56,889 bases of DNA from Caryophanales bacterium UBA6259 (lineage in GTDB: Bacteria; Bacillota; Bacilli; Tepidibacillales; Tepidibacillaceae), in NCBI GenBank assembly GCA_002441135.1, contig DJVJ01000056.1, forward strand, positions 1 through 56,889, given 5' to 3'. Shown here one piece after another: positions 17,325 to 26,659 of the stretch. The translations under genes were made by a program, and so were the position numbers. Positions within the stretch are counted from its first letter, which is position 1. Each line of letters starts with the position of its first letter. The notes under the pieces were generated by a model, which ran no database searches, was not told where the DNA came from, and saw nothing but the letters and a program-made list of their open reading frames with translations.

Positions 17325-17540
17325 ATGAAATCATGGATTCCATGGGGTACAAGGCACACGGATCCTCATTTTTTCCCAAATGAAGAGTATCAACTAAGCC
17401 GAATTGGTATTAATGATGCTACTGGTAGAGAAGAAGTGATCCACTATTCACATGGTGAGTTTCATGAAGGCGATGTATATCATTCATTTGACAGTTATAT
17501 GTTTGGTTACTTACCATTAGATTACAGAGATTATGATTAA
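17325..17540 (+). CDS. Unknown 71-residue protein with an IPWGT...HFF N-terminus
   Basis: I do not recognise this family. The reading frame has a good RBS (AAGGAGGG) and ATG, and an aromatic, His- and Asp-rich product with no signal peptide or membrane helix. Its N-terminus, IPWGTRHTDPHFF, is strikingly like IPWGTNHANNQHFF at residues about 38-51 of the amidoligase-like protein at 925-2382. It lies between yneA and yneB, and a hairpin with a short T-tail follows at 17559-17586. It may be a sporulation or coat peptide, but this is only a guess. Confidence 0.65.
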   Translation: MKSWIPWGTRHTDPHFFPNEEYQLSRIGINDATGREEVIHYSHGEFHEGDVYHSFDSYMFGYLPLDYRDYD

Positions 17541-17558
17541 TCAAAAATGTAGTATCAT

Positions 17559-17586
17559 AGAGTAACGAGCTTTCGTTACTCTTTTC
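17559..17586 (+). terminator. Terminator-like hairpin after the 71-residue gene
   Basis: AGAGTAACGA (17559-17568) pairs perfectly with TCGTTACTCT (17573-17582) around GCTT, with a short TTTTC tail. The tail is weak, so read-through into yneB is possible. Confidence 0.65.
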
Positions 17587-17607
17587 TATTGGAAGGGAGA
17601 AATTTAC

Positions 17608-18282
<675 letters not shown>

Positions 18283-18361
18283 ACATTTTCCCTCTATTGT
18301 AGTACCATATCTATATATTTTGTCATTTTAACTTGGTATTTATATTTATTAGGAGGAAACA

Positions 18362-18589
18362 ATGAAACAGGAGAAAATAGATCGAATTAATCAATTAGCA
18401 AGAAAAGCAAAAGCAGAAGGTTTAAGTAAACAGGAAAAAGAGGAACAAGCAAAACTTAGACAGGAATACATTAGTGAATATAGAGAAAGCTTAAGAGCAC
18501 ACCTTCATTCCATCAAAGTGGTGGATGAAAAAGGGAATGATGTCACTCCTGCAAAATTAAAGGCGGCTAAAAAGGAAAATTTACATTAA
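18362..18589 (+). CDS. ynzC: DUF896 family protein YnzC
   Basis: A 75-residue two-helix protein of the DUF896 family. It has the family core KIDRINQLARKAKAEGLS, EEQAKLRQEYISEYRESLR and HLHSIKVVDEKGNDVTP. The basic, Lys-rich C-terminus is typical. B. subtilis YnzC is reported as an SOS-linked small protein in the yneA operon, and the position here is the same. Its molecular role is not known. It has an AGGAGG RBS and is followed by a terminator. Confidence 0.93.
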   Translation: MKQEKIDRINQLARKAKAEGLSKQEKEEQAKLRQEYISEYRESLRAHLHSIKVVDEKGNDVTPAKLKAAKKENLH

Positions 18590-18592
18590 ACG

Positions 18593-18623
18593 AAGACCAT
18601 ATCAACTTATGGTCTTTTTTTAT
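18593..18623 (+). terminator. Terminator after ynzC
   Basis: AAGACCAT (18593-18600) pairs with ATGGTCTT (18609-18616) around ATCAACTT, followed by seven T. Confidence 0.88.
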
Positions 18624-18624
18624 A

Positions 18625-18720
18625 TCGGATAGAAAAGTATAAGATTTTCCTATCCGAAATAAGAGCAGCTAACCTTTTGCCTACGCATTAAAAGGGCTTG
18701 GCAAAAGCCAAGCTTTTCTA
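18625..18720 (+). other. Two further hairpins between ynzC and the MoxR/VWA operon
   Basis: TCGGATAG (about 18625-18632) and CTATCCGA (about 18650-18657) form an inverted repeat around a 17-base loop. Then GCTTGGC-AAAA-GCCAAGC (18696-18713) with TTTTC looks like a compact terminator. No gene lies between them, so the region carries three stem-loops in a row. It insulates the next operon from yneA-yneB-ynzC transcription. Confidence 0.6.
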
Positions 18721-18740
18721 ATACAATTATTTAAAATTTT

Positions 18741-18770
18741 TGAAACAAAAGAACAACTTTTCGCGTCTAT
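18741..18770 (+). promoter_or_regulatory. ECF sigma-factor-type promoter of the MoxR/VWA operon
   Basis: TGAAAC (18741-18746), 17 bases, then CGTCTAT (18764-18770). This is the hallmark of extracytoplasmic-function promoters of Bacillus (SigM/SigW/SigX group: TGAAAC, 16-17 bases, CGT). No good SigA promoter is visible in this gap. The predicted transcript would start near 18776, about 35 bases before the GTG of the first gene. Confidence 0.7.
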
Positions 18771-18810
18771 ATTAAATAGGTAACAAAAAATGGAAAACGG
18801 AGGGTAACAA

Positions 18811-21204
18811 GTGGGAAGGAATTTTTCTAATCATTTAACTAAAAAAGTAGTTGTACTACTATCATGCTTGTTTGTAATTAGTATTACCTTACTACCGTTA
18901 ACCGCTTTTGCGGAAAACAATGTAGAAATAAAAGCTAGTGCGGGTTTTAATGGCGAATATAAAACTGCGGAATCTGTGCCTGTAGCTGTTACAATCACAA
19001 ATAACGGTGATGATATTGTGGGGAAATTGGTCTTAGAAATTAAGGAGGGTCAATCCTCGGGTGTATACTTTAGAGATGTTGCTATTGCAAAAGGAACAAC
19101 GCAAAAAATTCATTTAGTAGTACCTGGATATAGTCTCAATTCTTTTACTAGTATTAAGCTTTATGATGACAAAGACCGTCTGTTAGATGATACCTTTGTT
19201 GGTGGCAAAATGATTGGTCAAGAGACCTTATTTATTGGCGTGTTAGCTGCGGATGCAGATACTGCAAATTTTTTCGGTTCTATTTCTAGTCAGCTTTTCC
19301 CAAATCCTATTCGAGTTAAATCATTAACTGAAAAGGATATTCCTAATATAGATATTGGTCTAAGTAATTTAGATATGCTGATTATTAACAATTATTCAAT
19401 GGATGCTTTAACAAAAGAACAAGTGATTGCTATTGAAAAATGGACTAAAGGTGGAGGATATCTTGTTCTGGCTGGAGGACCTCACTTTCATAAAGCTGGT
19501 GAACCTTTTATTTCAATGTCACCGGTCAAAGTTACTGAGACTCTTAATGTAAATCAATTAGAAAGCATTACTAAGATTTCTGATAAAAAACTAGATCTGA
19601 ATCGTCAGCTCTCTATTAGTTCTGGATTAGCAAAAGAAAACAGTCAAATTCTATTTCAAGACGGCAAAATTCCATTAATCGCTGTTGGTGAGGCGGAAGC
19701 GGGTAAGGTATTATATGTTGCCTATGATTTAGTAGAAGAGCCATTAGCCAGCTGGAGCGGAAATCGTGACTTATGGGGGAATGTACTTAACCAAACTATA
19801 GGAAGAAACTATATGTATGGAAAAAACTATGATGGGGATATTTGGCCTTTAGTTAATGCCGCCAATCAGATTCCTTCGTTAGAACTACCAAATATAACAA
19901 CTCTTGTATTTATATTTGGATTTTATATTCTTTTAATTGGGCCAATTCTTTATTTTATAATGAAAAGAAAGGATAAACGAGAGTGGCTATGGACGATTGT
20001 TCCAATTGTATCGATTGTCGTTGCTTATAGTATTTATCAATTTGGTCTTTTTCGCCATAGTAACGATGTTTTATCCCATGATGTGGTATATGTAGAAATT
20101 GATCACAATGGGAATGAGAAAACAAAAGCAGTCTCTGCTATCTTTGTTCCTCAAAATGGGGATTACAAGATAAATTTTGAGAATGTAAAAAAGGTTTTAC
20201 CAGTTGAAACTTATTATAGTAGAAATAATCAATATAAAAATACATGGATCTCTTTTGGTCAAGAACAGCAAGTAATTGAATTTAAGAATGTTGAATTTTG
20301 GTCTACGAGGAAGTTTTCTGTAGCAAAGGAAAATCGACAGGTAGGTGGATTGGAGACAGAGCTTTATTATAAAGAGAATGGTAAATTGTACGGCAAAATA
20401 ACGAATAATTCTCCATATTCTTTGCGTGATGCTAAGCTAATGAATGGACGTATTGTGGAGGACATTGGAGAAATAAAGGCAGGTCAGACAGTAGAAGTAA
20501 GCTTAAACAAAGGAAATGCTAGTCAACTTTCATCTATAAATTACAACCAGATGCCTAGCCAGTTATTATTACCAGCAAATATAAAGAAGACTCCAAATTA
20601 TCAATATAGCTCTAGAGAGGCTCAAATGCTAGAGTTTATAAATAATAAATTTATGGGTGGTCCAAATCCAAATTATTTTGTTGGTCCGTTTGTAGTTGGG
20701 TGGATGGATCAATTTGAGATTGACTATCAAATAAACGATGAAGAAATAAAGAACAGAAGTCAGATTGTATTAGTAAAAGCGGAGCTGAATATTATTCCAG
20801 GTGAAGAGGGCTTGGTTTATTATCCTTATGGAAGCTTTAAGCCTGTTTTAATTGAAAGTACCAATAGAGCGGACTTTGTTGGTGATGGTTGGATTATTCA
20901 AAATGGGAGCACAGTGATCGAGTTTCAAATTTCAGAGAGTACGAAAATGGATATCACGGCTGTGAATCTATATACCTGGTCCAATGATCGAACATTTTTT
21001 GATAAAAAGCTTTATAATTGGCAAACAAAATCCTTTGACTCAACCGATAAATTCTCTAATGGCTTATTGCTTGAAAAAGATCAAATCCAACAATATGTCT
21101 CAAAGGATGGCAAAATTAGAATTGAATTCAGTCATAATAAAGAAAATGAGCATCGTCATTTAGGAGAGCCTGCGATTAGTGTGGAAGGGAAGGTGAAACA
21201 ATGA
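18811..21204 (+). CDS. Secreted/anchored membrane protein of the MoxR-VWA-ABC operon
   Basis: The first gene of an eight-gene operon encodes 797 residues. A signal peptide (KKVVVLLSCLFVISITLLP, cleavage after AFA near 34) is followed by an Ig-like domain (about 40-120). Next is a region like a glutamine-amidotransferase fold (LDMLIINNYSMDALTKEQV, GGGYLVLAGGP, about 190-225). Two adjacent transmembrane helices lie near 365-420, joined by KRKDKREW. A large extracytoplasmic C-terminal domain ends the protein. GTG start with GGAGGG at 18799-18804. The stop overlaps the ABC ATPase start (ATGA). No enzymatic residues are evident, so it is more likely a structural or sensing partner. Function unknown. 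Confidence 0.8.
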   Translation: MGRNFSNHLTKKVVVLLSCLFVISITLLPLTAFAENNVEIKASAGFNGEYKTAESVPVAVTITNNGDDIVGKLVLEIKEGQSSGVYFRDVAIAKGTTQKIHLVVPGYSLNSFTSIKLYDDKDRLLDDTFVGGKMIGQETLFIGVLAADADTANFFGSISSQLFPNPIRVKSLTEKDIPNIDIGLSNLDMLIINNYSMDALTKEQVIAIEKWTKGGGYLVLAGGPHFHKAGEPFISMSPVKVTETLNVNQLESITKISDKKLDLNRQLSISSGLAKENSQILFQDGKIPLIAVGEAEAGKVLYVAYDLVEEPLASWSGNRDLWGNVLNQTIGRNYMYGKNYDGDIWPLVNAANQIPSLELPNITTLVFIFGFYILLIGPILYFIMKRKDKREWLWTIVPIVSIVVAYSIYQFGLFRHSNDVLSHDVVYVEIDHNGNEKTKAVSAIFVPQNGDYKINFENVKKVLPVETYYSRNNQYKNTWISFGQEQQVIEFKNVEFWSTRKFSVAKENRQVGGLETELYYKENGKLYGKITNNSPYSLRDAKLMNGRIVEDIGEIKAGQTVEVSLNKGNASQLSSINYNQMPSQLLLPANIKKTPNYQYSSREAQMLEFINNKFMGGPNPNYFVGPFVVGWMDQFEIDYQINDEEIKNRSQIVLVKAELNIIPGEEGLVYYPYGSFKPVLIESTNRADFVGDGWIIQNGSTVIEFQISESTKMDITAVNLYTWSNDRTFFDKKLYNWQTKSFDSTDKFSNGLLLEKDQIQQYVSKDGKIRIEFSHNKENEHRHLGEPAISVEGKVKQ

Positions 21205-22127
21205 TCCAAATAGAGGGTTTAACCAAGCGTTTTGGAAAGATGGAGGCACTAAAAGGGATTACCTTTGAAGTAGAAAAAGGCTCTGTCTTTGGTTTTGTTG
21301 GGCCTAATGGTGCTGGTAAATCTACAACCATGTCCATTCTAGCCACTCTAATGGCTCCTACCTCAGGTAAAGCATATGTAGGGGGATATGATGTTACAAA
21401 AGATCCTAAAAAAATAAGAAAGCAAATTGGATATATGCCTGACTTTTTTGGAGTTTATGATAACCTGAAGGCTGAAGAATATTTGAATTTTTACGCTTCT
21501 ACCTATGGTATCTCACAAGCAGAACGAATGAAAATAATCCCACAGCTATTAGAGCTTGTTAATTTAAGCCATAAAAAGGATTCCTATGTTGATACCTTAT
21601 CAAGAGGGATGAAGCAACGTTTAGGATTAGCAAGGAGTTTGGTTCATAATCCAGAGGTTTTATTATTAGATGAGCCAGCTTCAGGATTAGACCCTCGGGC
21701 AAGAATTGAACTACGAGAAATTTTAAAAGAATTACGCTCCATGGGTAAAACCATTATTATTAGTTCACATATTTTACCGGAATTAGCGGAATTAAGTGAT
21801 GTAATTGGCATTATTGAAGAGGGACAAATGGTGACTATTGGTAATGTTGATCAAATATATCGTCAGCTTCAAGGCCATAAGCAGTTGAAAATTGCCGTTT
21901 TAGATCGAGAACATGAATTAATCCAACACTTAAAGGCGAAAACCTATATTCAAGGGGTATATCAAGAAAATGGATATATTCTTGCAGATTATCTTGGTCA
22001 GGATGAAGAACAAATTAAACTATTACAAGAATTAGTGCAGGCTAACTTCCCTATTCTCACCTTTAGTGAGGTAGAGGGGAATTTAGAGCAAATCTTTTTA
22101 GAGATTACAAGGGGGGTTGGTTCATGA
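21201..22127 (+). CDS. ABC transporter ATP-binding protein
   Basis: The 308-residue ATPase has Walker A GPNGAGKST, a Q-loop at IGYMPDFFG, the signature LSRGMKQRLGLARSL and Walker B LLLDEPASGLDP, then the H-loop SSHILPEL. It is of the ABC-2 export type (CcmA/YhaQ-like), with a C-terminal accessory domain of about 90 residues. It overlaps the upstream gene by four bases and the permease gene by four bases, so all three are translationally coupled. The substrate cannot be told from sequence. Confidence 0.93.
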   Translation: MIQIEGLTKRFGKMEALKGITFEVEKGSVFGFVGPNGAGKSTTMSILATLMAPTSGKAYVGGYDVTKDPKKIRKQIGYMPDFFGVYDNLKAEEYLNFYASTYGISQAERMKIIPQLLELVNLSHKKDSYVDTLSRGMKQRLGLARSLVHNPEVLLLDEPASGLDPRARIELREILKELRSMGKTIIISSHILPELAELSDVIGIIEEGQMVTIGNVDQIYRQLQGHKQLKIAVLDREHELIQHLKAKTYIQGVYQENGYILADYLGQDEEQIKLLQELVQANFPILTFSEVEGNLEQIFLEITRGVGS

Positions 22128-23002
22128 ACCTAGTCCAACGATTTATAAATCCAATGTTGTCTAAGGAATTTCGCTTACGGATGCGTTCTAAAAAAACGCC
22201 ATGGGCCATCTCCTTATATTTAATGGTATTAGGTGGTATTATTTTCACCTTTATCTATCTATACAATAATAATCAAGCATATTTTGATCCTCAGCGTTCA
22301 AGAGAAATCTTTATGATGCTGAGTATTTTCCAATTTGCAATGGTGAGCTTTGTCACACCCGGTTTAACTGCTGGAACGATTAGTGGAGAGAGAGAACGAC
22401 AAACATTAAATATACTTCTAACGACTAACCTATCACCATCAAAAATTATTGTCGGGAAATGGCTATCATCATTAAGCTTTATGACCTTTTTAGTGATTGC
22501 TTCTATTCCATTGTATAGCATCGTATTTCTTTATGGGGGGATTTCTCCGAGCCAATTAATTAAGGTATTTGGATTTTATATCATTAGTATGCTTGCAATT
22601 GGTGGCCTAGGGATTCTATTTTCTACTTTATTTAAAAGAACTGGTGTGGCAACGGTTGTTACTTATGCAGCGATAATCGGATATACCATTGGGACATATA
22701 TTATCGCTACGATTATTCAGGATATTACCCAAATATCAAGTATGTCTAAAACTACTGCTACTTATTGGATGCAAATTCTCTATAGTATAAATCCATTTAC
22801 AGCAATTTTAAGTATTTTTGATGAAGGCCCAGTTGTTGCATTAAATTACTATATGGGCGGAGTTTCCAGTCGAGGACCTCAGCTACCATTAGAACCATAT
22901 TGGATGTTTATTAGCTTTTTTTCTGTCATCACACTAATTTCAATCTTATTGGCAATCTACTTTATTAAGCCAGTGAAAAAGAAGCTATTGAGAAGAAAAT
23001 AG
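22124..23002 (+). CDS. ABC-2 type transporter permease
   Basis: The 292-residue membrane protein shows six probable helices (for example YLMVLGGIIFTFIYLY, FQFAMVSFVTPGLTAGTISG, MTFLVIASIPLYSIVFLYGG, ISMLAIGGLGILFSTLF). It also has the ABC-2 family segment GTISGERERQTLNILLTTNL before the third helix. It pairs with the overlapping ATPase gene. In related operons such a pair sits next to MoxR and DUF58 genes, so it probably exports or remodels something in the same envelope process. Confidence 0.9.
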   Translation: MNLVQRFINPMLSKEFRLRMRSKKTPWAISLYLMVLGGIIFTFIYLYNNNQAYFDPQRSREIFMMLSIFQFAMVSFVTPGLTAGTISGERERQTLNILLTTNLSPSKIIVGKWLSSLSFMTFLVIASIPLYSIVFLYGGISPSQLIKVFGFYIISMLAIGGLGILFSTLFKRTGVATVVTYAAIIGYTIGTYIIATIIQDITQISSMSKTTATYWMQILYSINPFTAILSIFDEGPVVALNYYMGGVSSRGPQLPLEPYWMFISFFSVITLISILLAIYFIKPVKKKLLRRK

Positions 23003-23022
23003 AGTTATAAGGAGCTGTTCAT

Positions 23023-24729
23023 ATGTTCCAACCAACTAGAAACGATTTATTAGAGCTATTAAAACCAATACAACATCAATTACTACTAAAAAACACTCTT
23101 TTTTGGAGTAGTGTTTCAATAGGGACAGGAATAGTATTGGATATTCTAATTCTATTCTTTTCGCGATATTTAGCTATTCCCAATTATAGAGGGTTATTGG
23201 CAATTGTCTTATTCCTTGCGGTTGCTATCGGCTTGTTACTTTCATTTCAGAAAAGGCCAAACCTATTAGATGCTGCACAACATGCAGATCAGTTTGGTTT
23301 AAATGAAAGAGTAGTAACTGCATATATACATCGAAATGATGTCTCTTTTATAGCCGAAGCACAGCGTCAGGATGCCCAGCTTCATTTGCAAAGAAGCATG
23401 CCAAAGCTATTAGAGGGTACTAAAATATGGACTTTTGGCAAAAAAGAAACAGCCGTTTTTGCCATTTTGACAACGTTGTTTGCTTTGCTGCTATTTCTTC
23501 CCAACCCAATGGATGAGATACTAGCAATGAATACATTACAGAAACAAGTAGCTAATGAAGCAGAAGAGAAGCTGAAAAAAGCAGTAGAAGAAGTAAAGGA
23601 AAACAAAAGCCTAACGGAAGAGGATAAGAGCAAAATCTTAAAAAGCCTAGAACAATTACAAAAACAATTAAAAGAGACAGAACAAATGGCAGAAAAGGAA
23701 ATCGCTCTTAAGAAAGCTAATGAAGAATTAGCAAAAATGCTAGAAGAAGTAAAAAGCAGAGAATCTGCTCTAACAAATTTAAATGAGGCGTTCTCGAAAG
23801 AAGAAAGTACAAAAGCGTTAATGGAGGCATTTAAAAATCAAAATCAACAAGCAATTGAGAAAGCGAAAAATAATCTAGAAAAAGCAATAGAGAGCATGTC
23901 GGAAGCGGATAAAGAAAAACTAAATCAATTATTAAAGAATCAAGCAGATCTTGTAAATAAGCAAGCAGAGGAATTAGAAGATAAGGATTTAGCGAATATT
24001 GCGGAACAGCTTAATCAAGCAGCTGCAGAGCTTGAACAAGGAAACTTAGAAAAAATCGTAGAGAACATGCAACAGAGCTTGAAGGCATCAGCAAATCTCG
24101 CAAATTCATCTAATTCTCTAGCTTCTCAATTAAATAATGCCATAACAAATATTAGTCAATCCCAAGTTGCTTTAGCAAAGGCTAGCTCAGCTACTTTGGC
24201 TGCTGGAAATACTGGCAGTCAAGCCAATAGTTCATCAGGTACAGAGACAGGTTCTCCTGGAAGTGGAAATGGTTCAAGTGGAGCTGGAACAGATAACGGA
24301 GAAAATGGTGGAGCAGGAAACAGTGGAGATGGATCTGGAAATGGAGATGAAAGCGGAAGTGGAAGTGGGGCTAGCTCTGGAAATGGGTCTGGTTCTGGAT
24401 CTGGATCTGGTTCTGGAACAGGGGGGAATGGAAACGGAAGTGGTGGTAGCGGTGCAGGTATTGGAGCTGGAAACCATGAGCTTGTAACCGTACCATCTGA
24501 ACGAATTAAAAGTGATGGAATTACAGATACAGTTTCTGGACCATTAGGTAATGGAGATAGCCAAACAAGAGAAACCCTTAATAGCCAAGTAGCTGCAGGA
24601 ATTCCATTACCTTATAATCAGGTCTATCAGCAATATGAGGAATTTGCAAGAAAGAGCATTCAACAGAATAAGATACCTAGTGACTATCAGGAATATGTAA
24701 AGGAATATTTTAGCCATATTGAACCATAA
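23023..24729 (+). CDS. Coiled-coil membrane protein with Gly/Ser-rich linker (DUF4175-like)
   Basis: The 568-residue protein has two transmembrane helices near 25-75 and a third at about 143-163. A long charged coiled-coil region (about 170-385; many EAEEKLKKAVEEV-type heptads) follows, then a Ser/Gly/Asn-rich low-complexity linker (about 395-485). The conserved C-terminal segment PLPYNQVYQQYEEFARKSIQ ends in YVKEYFSHIEP. It resembles DUF4175-like proteins that accompany MoxR/VWA clusters. The Gly/Ser linker suggests a flexible tether between the membrane-proximal coil and the C-terminal domain. Function unknown. The 20-base gap from the permease gene and the shared direction place it in the operon. 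Confidence 0.75.
   Translation: MFQPTRNDLLELLKPIQHQLLLKNTLFWSSVSIGTGIVLDILILFFSRYLAIPNYRGLLAIVLFLAVAIGLLLSFQKRPNLLDAAQHADQFGLNERVVTAYIHRNDVSFIAEAQRQDAQLHLQRSMPKLLEGTKIWTFGKKETAVFAILTTLFALLLFLPNPMDEILAMNTLQKQVANEAEEKLKKAVEEVKENKSLTEEDKSKILKSLEQLQKQLKETEQMAEKEIALKKANEELAKMLEEVKSRESALTNLNEAFSKEESTKALMEAFKNQNQQAIEKAKNNLEKAIESMSEADKEKLNQLLKNQADLVNKQAEELEDKDLANIAEQLNQAAAELEQGNLEKIVENMQQSLKASANLANSSNSLASQLNNAITNISQSQVALAKASSATLAAGNTGSQANSSSGTETGSPGSGNGSSGAGTDNGENGGAGNSGDGSGNGDESGSGSGASSGNGSGSGSGSGSGTGGNGNGSGGSGAGIGAGNHELVTVPSERIKSDGITDTVSGPLGNGDSQTRETLNSQVAAGIPLPYNQVYQQYEEFARKSIQQNKIPSDYQEYVKEYFSHIEP
24225..24472 (+). repeat. Low-complexity Gly/Ser-coding tract
   Basis: Repeats of GGA/GGT with TCT/AGT/AAT codons (GGATCTGGATCTGG and variants) encode the Gly/Ser/Asn linker of the coiled-coil membrane protein. 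The nucleotide repetition is strong enough to be prone to length changes. Confidence 0.85.
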
Positions 24730-24771
24730 AGAAAACATCATTTTAAATTTGGTTTGTTAGGAGTGTCGAAT

Positions 24772-25761
24772 GTGCTAATAGAAAGTAAAGATAGAATTTC
24801 AGAACACCAACTCATTATTCAAAAGCTCAGAAATGAAATTGAGAAGGTGATGATTGGACAAAAGGATGTTATTGATCAATTAATCTGGGCTGTATTAGGG
24901 AAAGGACATGCGCTATTAGAAGGAGTTCCTGGATTAGGAAAAACCTTATTAGTTAGGACACTTGCCCAAGCCATTGATTTATCCTTTCACAGGATACAAT
25001 TTACTCCAGATTTAATGCCAGCAGATATTATTGGAACAAACATACTACAAATGAACGAGGAAGGACAAAGGGCACTCCAATTTCAAAAAGGGCCAATTTT
25101 TGCACATGTTGTGCTAGCCGATGAAATTAATCGAGCAACGCCTAAAACACAAAGTGCTCTTCTTGAATCGATGCAAGAGAGTACTGTCTCATTAGGCGGG
25201 GTAACTTATCCATTACCAAGCCCTTTCTTTGTATTAGCAACACAAAATCCATTAGAAAATGAAGGGACCTATCCATTACCCGAAGCACAAATGGATCGTT
25301 TCCTACTTAAAATAGAGGTGCCTTTTCCAAATGAGAATGAACTAAAAGAAATTATTATTCGTCATTCATCAACAGCTAATACATCTGTACAAAAAGTAGC
25401 GAACGGGGAACAAATAACTGCAATCCAGGAAACGATTCAAGAGATTTTAGTTGCGGAACCTGTCATTGATTATGCGGTTAAGCTGTTACTTGCGACTCAT
25501 TCAAGTAAATCTGAAGTTGCCTCTATTCGCCAATTTGTTCGAGTAGGTAGTGGCCCAAGAGGTTTACAAGCAATGATAGCTTTAGCAAAGGTAAGGGCGT
25601 TTATTGATGGAAGATATAATATATCTTTTGCCGATATCAATGCAGTAATGCTCCCAGCATTAAGGCATCGAATTCTATTAAATTTTGAGGCAGAGGCAAA
25701 TGGAATAAATCCAGACCATCTTTTAAATGAAATCATAGAGGCATTTAAAAATGAAAAATGA
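24772..25761 (+). CDS. MoxR-family AAA ATPase
   Basis: The 329-residue AAA+ ATPase has Walker A GVPGLGKTLL, the MoxR helix segment FTPDLMPADIIG, Walker B VVLADEINRATPKTQSALL, sensor ATQNPLENEGTYPLPEAQMDRF and sensor 2 GPRGLQA. MoxR proteins work as chaperones that insert metal or assemble complexes, together with VWA partners. The start is set at GTG 24772, 8 bases after TTAGGAG; the in-frame TTG at 24754 lies before that RBS. It overlaps the following DUF58 gene by 11 bases. Confidence 0.95.
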   Translation: MLIESKDRISEHQLIIQKLRNEIEKVMIGQKDVIDQLIWAVLGKGHALLEGVPGLGKTLLVRTLAQAIDLSFHRIQFTPDLMPADIIGTNILQMNEEGQRALQFQKGPIFAHVVLADEINRATPKTQSALLESMQESTVSLGGVTYPLPSPFFVLATQNPLENEGTYPLPEAQMDRFLLKIEVPFPNENELKEIIIRHSSTANTSVQKVANGEQITAIQETIQEILVAEPVIDYAVKLLLATHSSKSEVASIRQFVRVGSGPRGLQAMIALAKVRAFIDGRYNISFADINAVMLPALRHRILLNFEAEANGINPDHLLNEIIEAFKNEK

Positions 25762-26647
25762 AATGGTTAGTCCTTCTCTTTTAGACCCTGCTTTTTTACA
25801 AAAGCTAGAGCGAATGAAAATTATAACTAAACGGATGATGAAAGGTACTCAGTCTGGAAAAAGGCGCTCTCGTCAGCTTGGAAGTTCTATCGAATTTGCT
25901 GATTATCGGACCTATACACCAGGAGATGATATTAGGCAAGTCGATTGGAATGCCTTTGCGCGATTAGAAAAGCTTTTTTTAAAAACCTTTTATGATGAAC
26001 AAGAAATTCATGTAACTCTGTATTTAGACTCTAGTAAATCAATGGCCTACGGAAATCCTAGTAAATTTCTAGTGGGAAAACAACTTGCAGCTGCCTTTGG
26101 TTATTTATCTTTACACCATTTTGATCGAGTTACTGCTTATGCTTTTGATCAAAAGATTGCTAATCACCTTCCTTTTTTATATGGAAAAGCCAAGGTTCAA
26201 GCTTTGTTTCGTTTTTTAGAGGAGTTAAATCCAACCGTTGAAGGGAATATAAACCATGCCCTTACCAATCAAAAAGCCATCCATGGTAAAGCAGGTGTAT
26301 CCATTATTATTTCTGATTTTTTGTTTGAAGAGGGGTATGAAAAGGCAATCTCCTTTATACAGAGTACGAATCAAGAGATTATTCTTGTTCAGCTATTATC
26401 AAAGGACGAGCTAAATCCTGAATTTCAAGGGGACTTAAAATTAATTGATAGTGAGTCAAAACAAGATAAAGAAATAACTTTTTCGCCTTATTTATTAAAG
26501 GAATACCATCATACATTAGATCTTTTTTTAGAAAAAATCCAGCATTTTGCGAATCAACGCGGAATATCTTATTTGCTAGTCCATCCCGAAAGCTCGATAG
26601 AAGAAATAATGGTCCAAGCATTTAAAAAGGCGAATATTATTCGGTAG
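25751..26647 (+). CDS. DUF58 domain protein (MoxR partner)
   Basis: This 298-residue protein carries the DUF58 core DYRTYTPGDDIRQVDWNAFA followed by LEKLFLKTFYDEQE, and a VWA-like segment with LYLDSSKSMAYG (MIDAS-like DxSxS). It has no membrane helix. DUF58 proteins are the regular cytoplasmic partners of MoxR ATPases. It overlaps moxR and is followed 13 bases later by a BatA-like gene, so it lies in the middle of the operon. Confidence 0.93.
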   Translation: MKNEMVSPSLLDPAFLQKLERMKIITKRMMKGTQSGKRRSRQLGSSIEFADYRTYTPGDDIRQVDWNAFARLEKLFLKTFYDEQEIHVTLYLDSSKSMAYGNPSKFLVGKQLAAAFGYLSLHHFDRVTAYAFDQKIANHLPFLYGKAKVQALFRFLEELNPTVEGNINHALTNQKAIHGKAGVSIIISDFLFEEGYEKAISFIQSTNQEIILVQLLSKDELNPEFQGDLKLIDSESKQDKEITFSPYLLKEYHHTLDLFLEKIQHFANQRGISYLLVHPESSIEEIMVQAFKKANIIR

Positions 26648-26659
26648 GAGGTTAGAATA

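Noticed and set aside
24263..24487. Alternate frames in the Gly/Ser repeat tract giving Glu/Met- or Ser-rich peptides
   Set aside because: They are by-products of the repeated GGA/TCT codons in the real frame.
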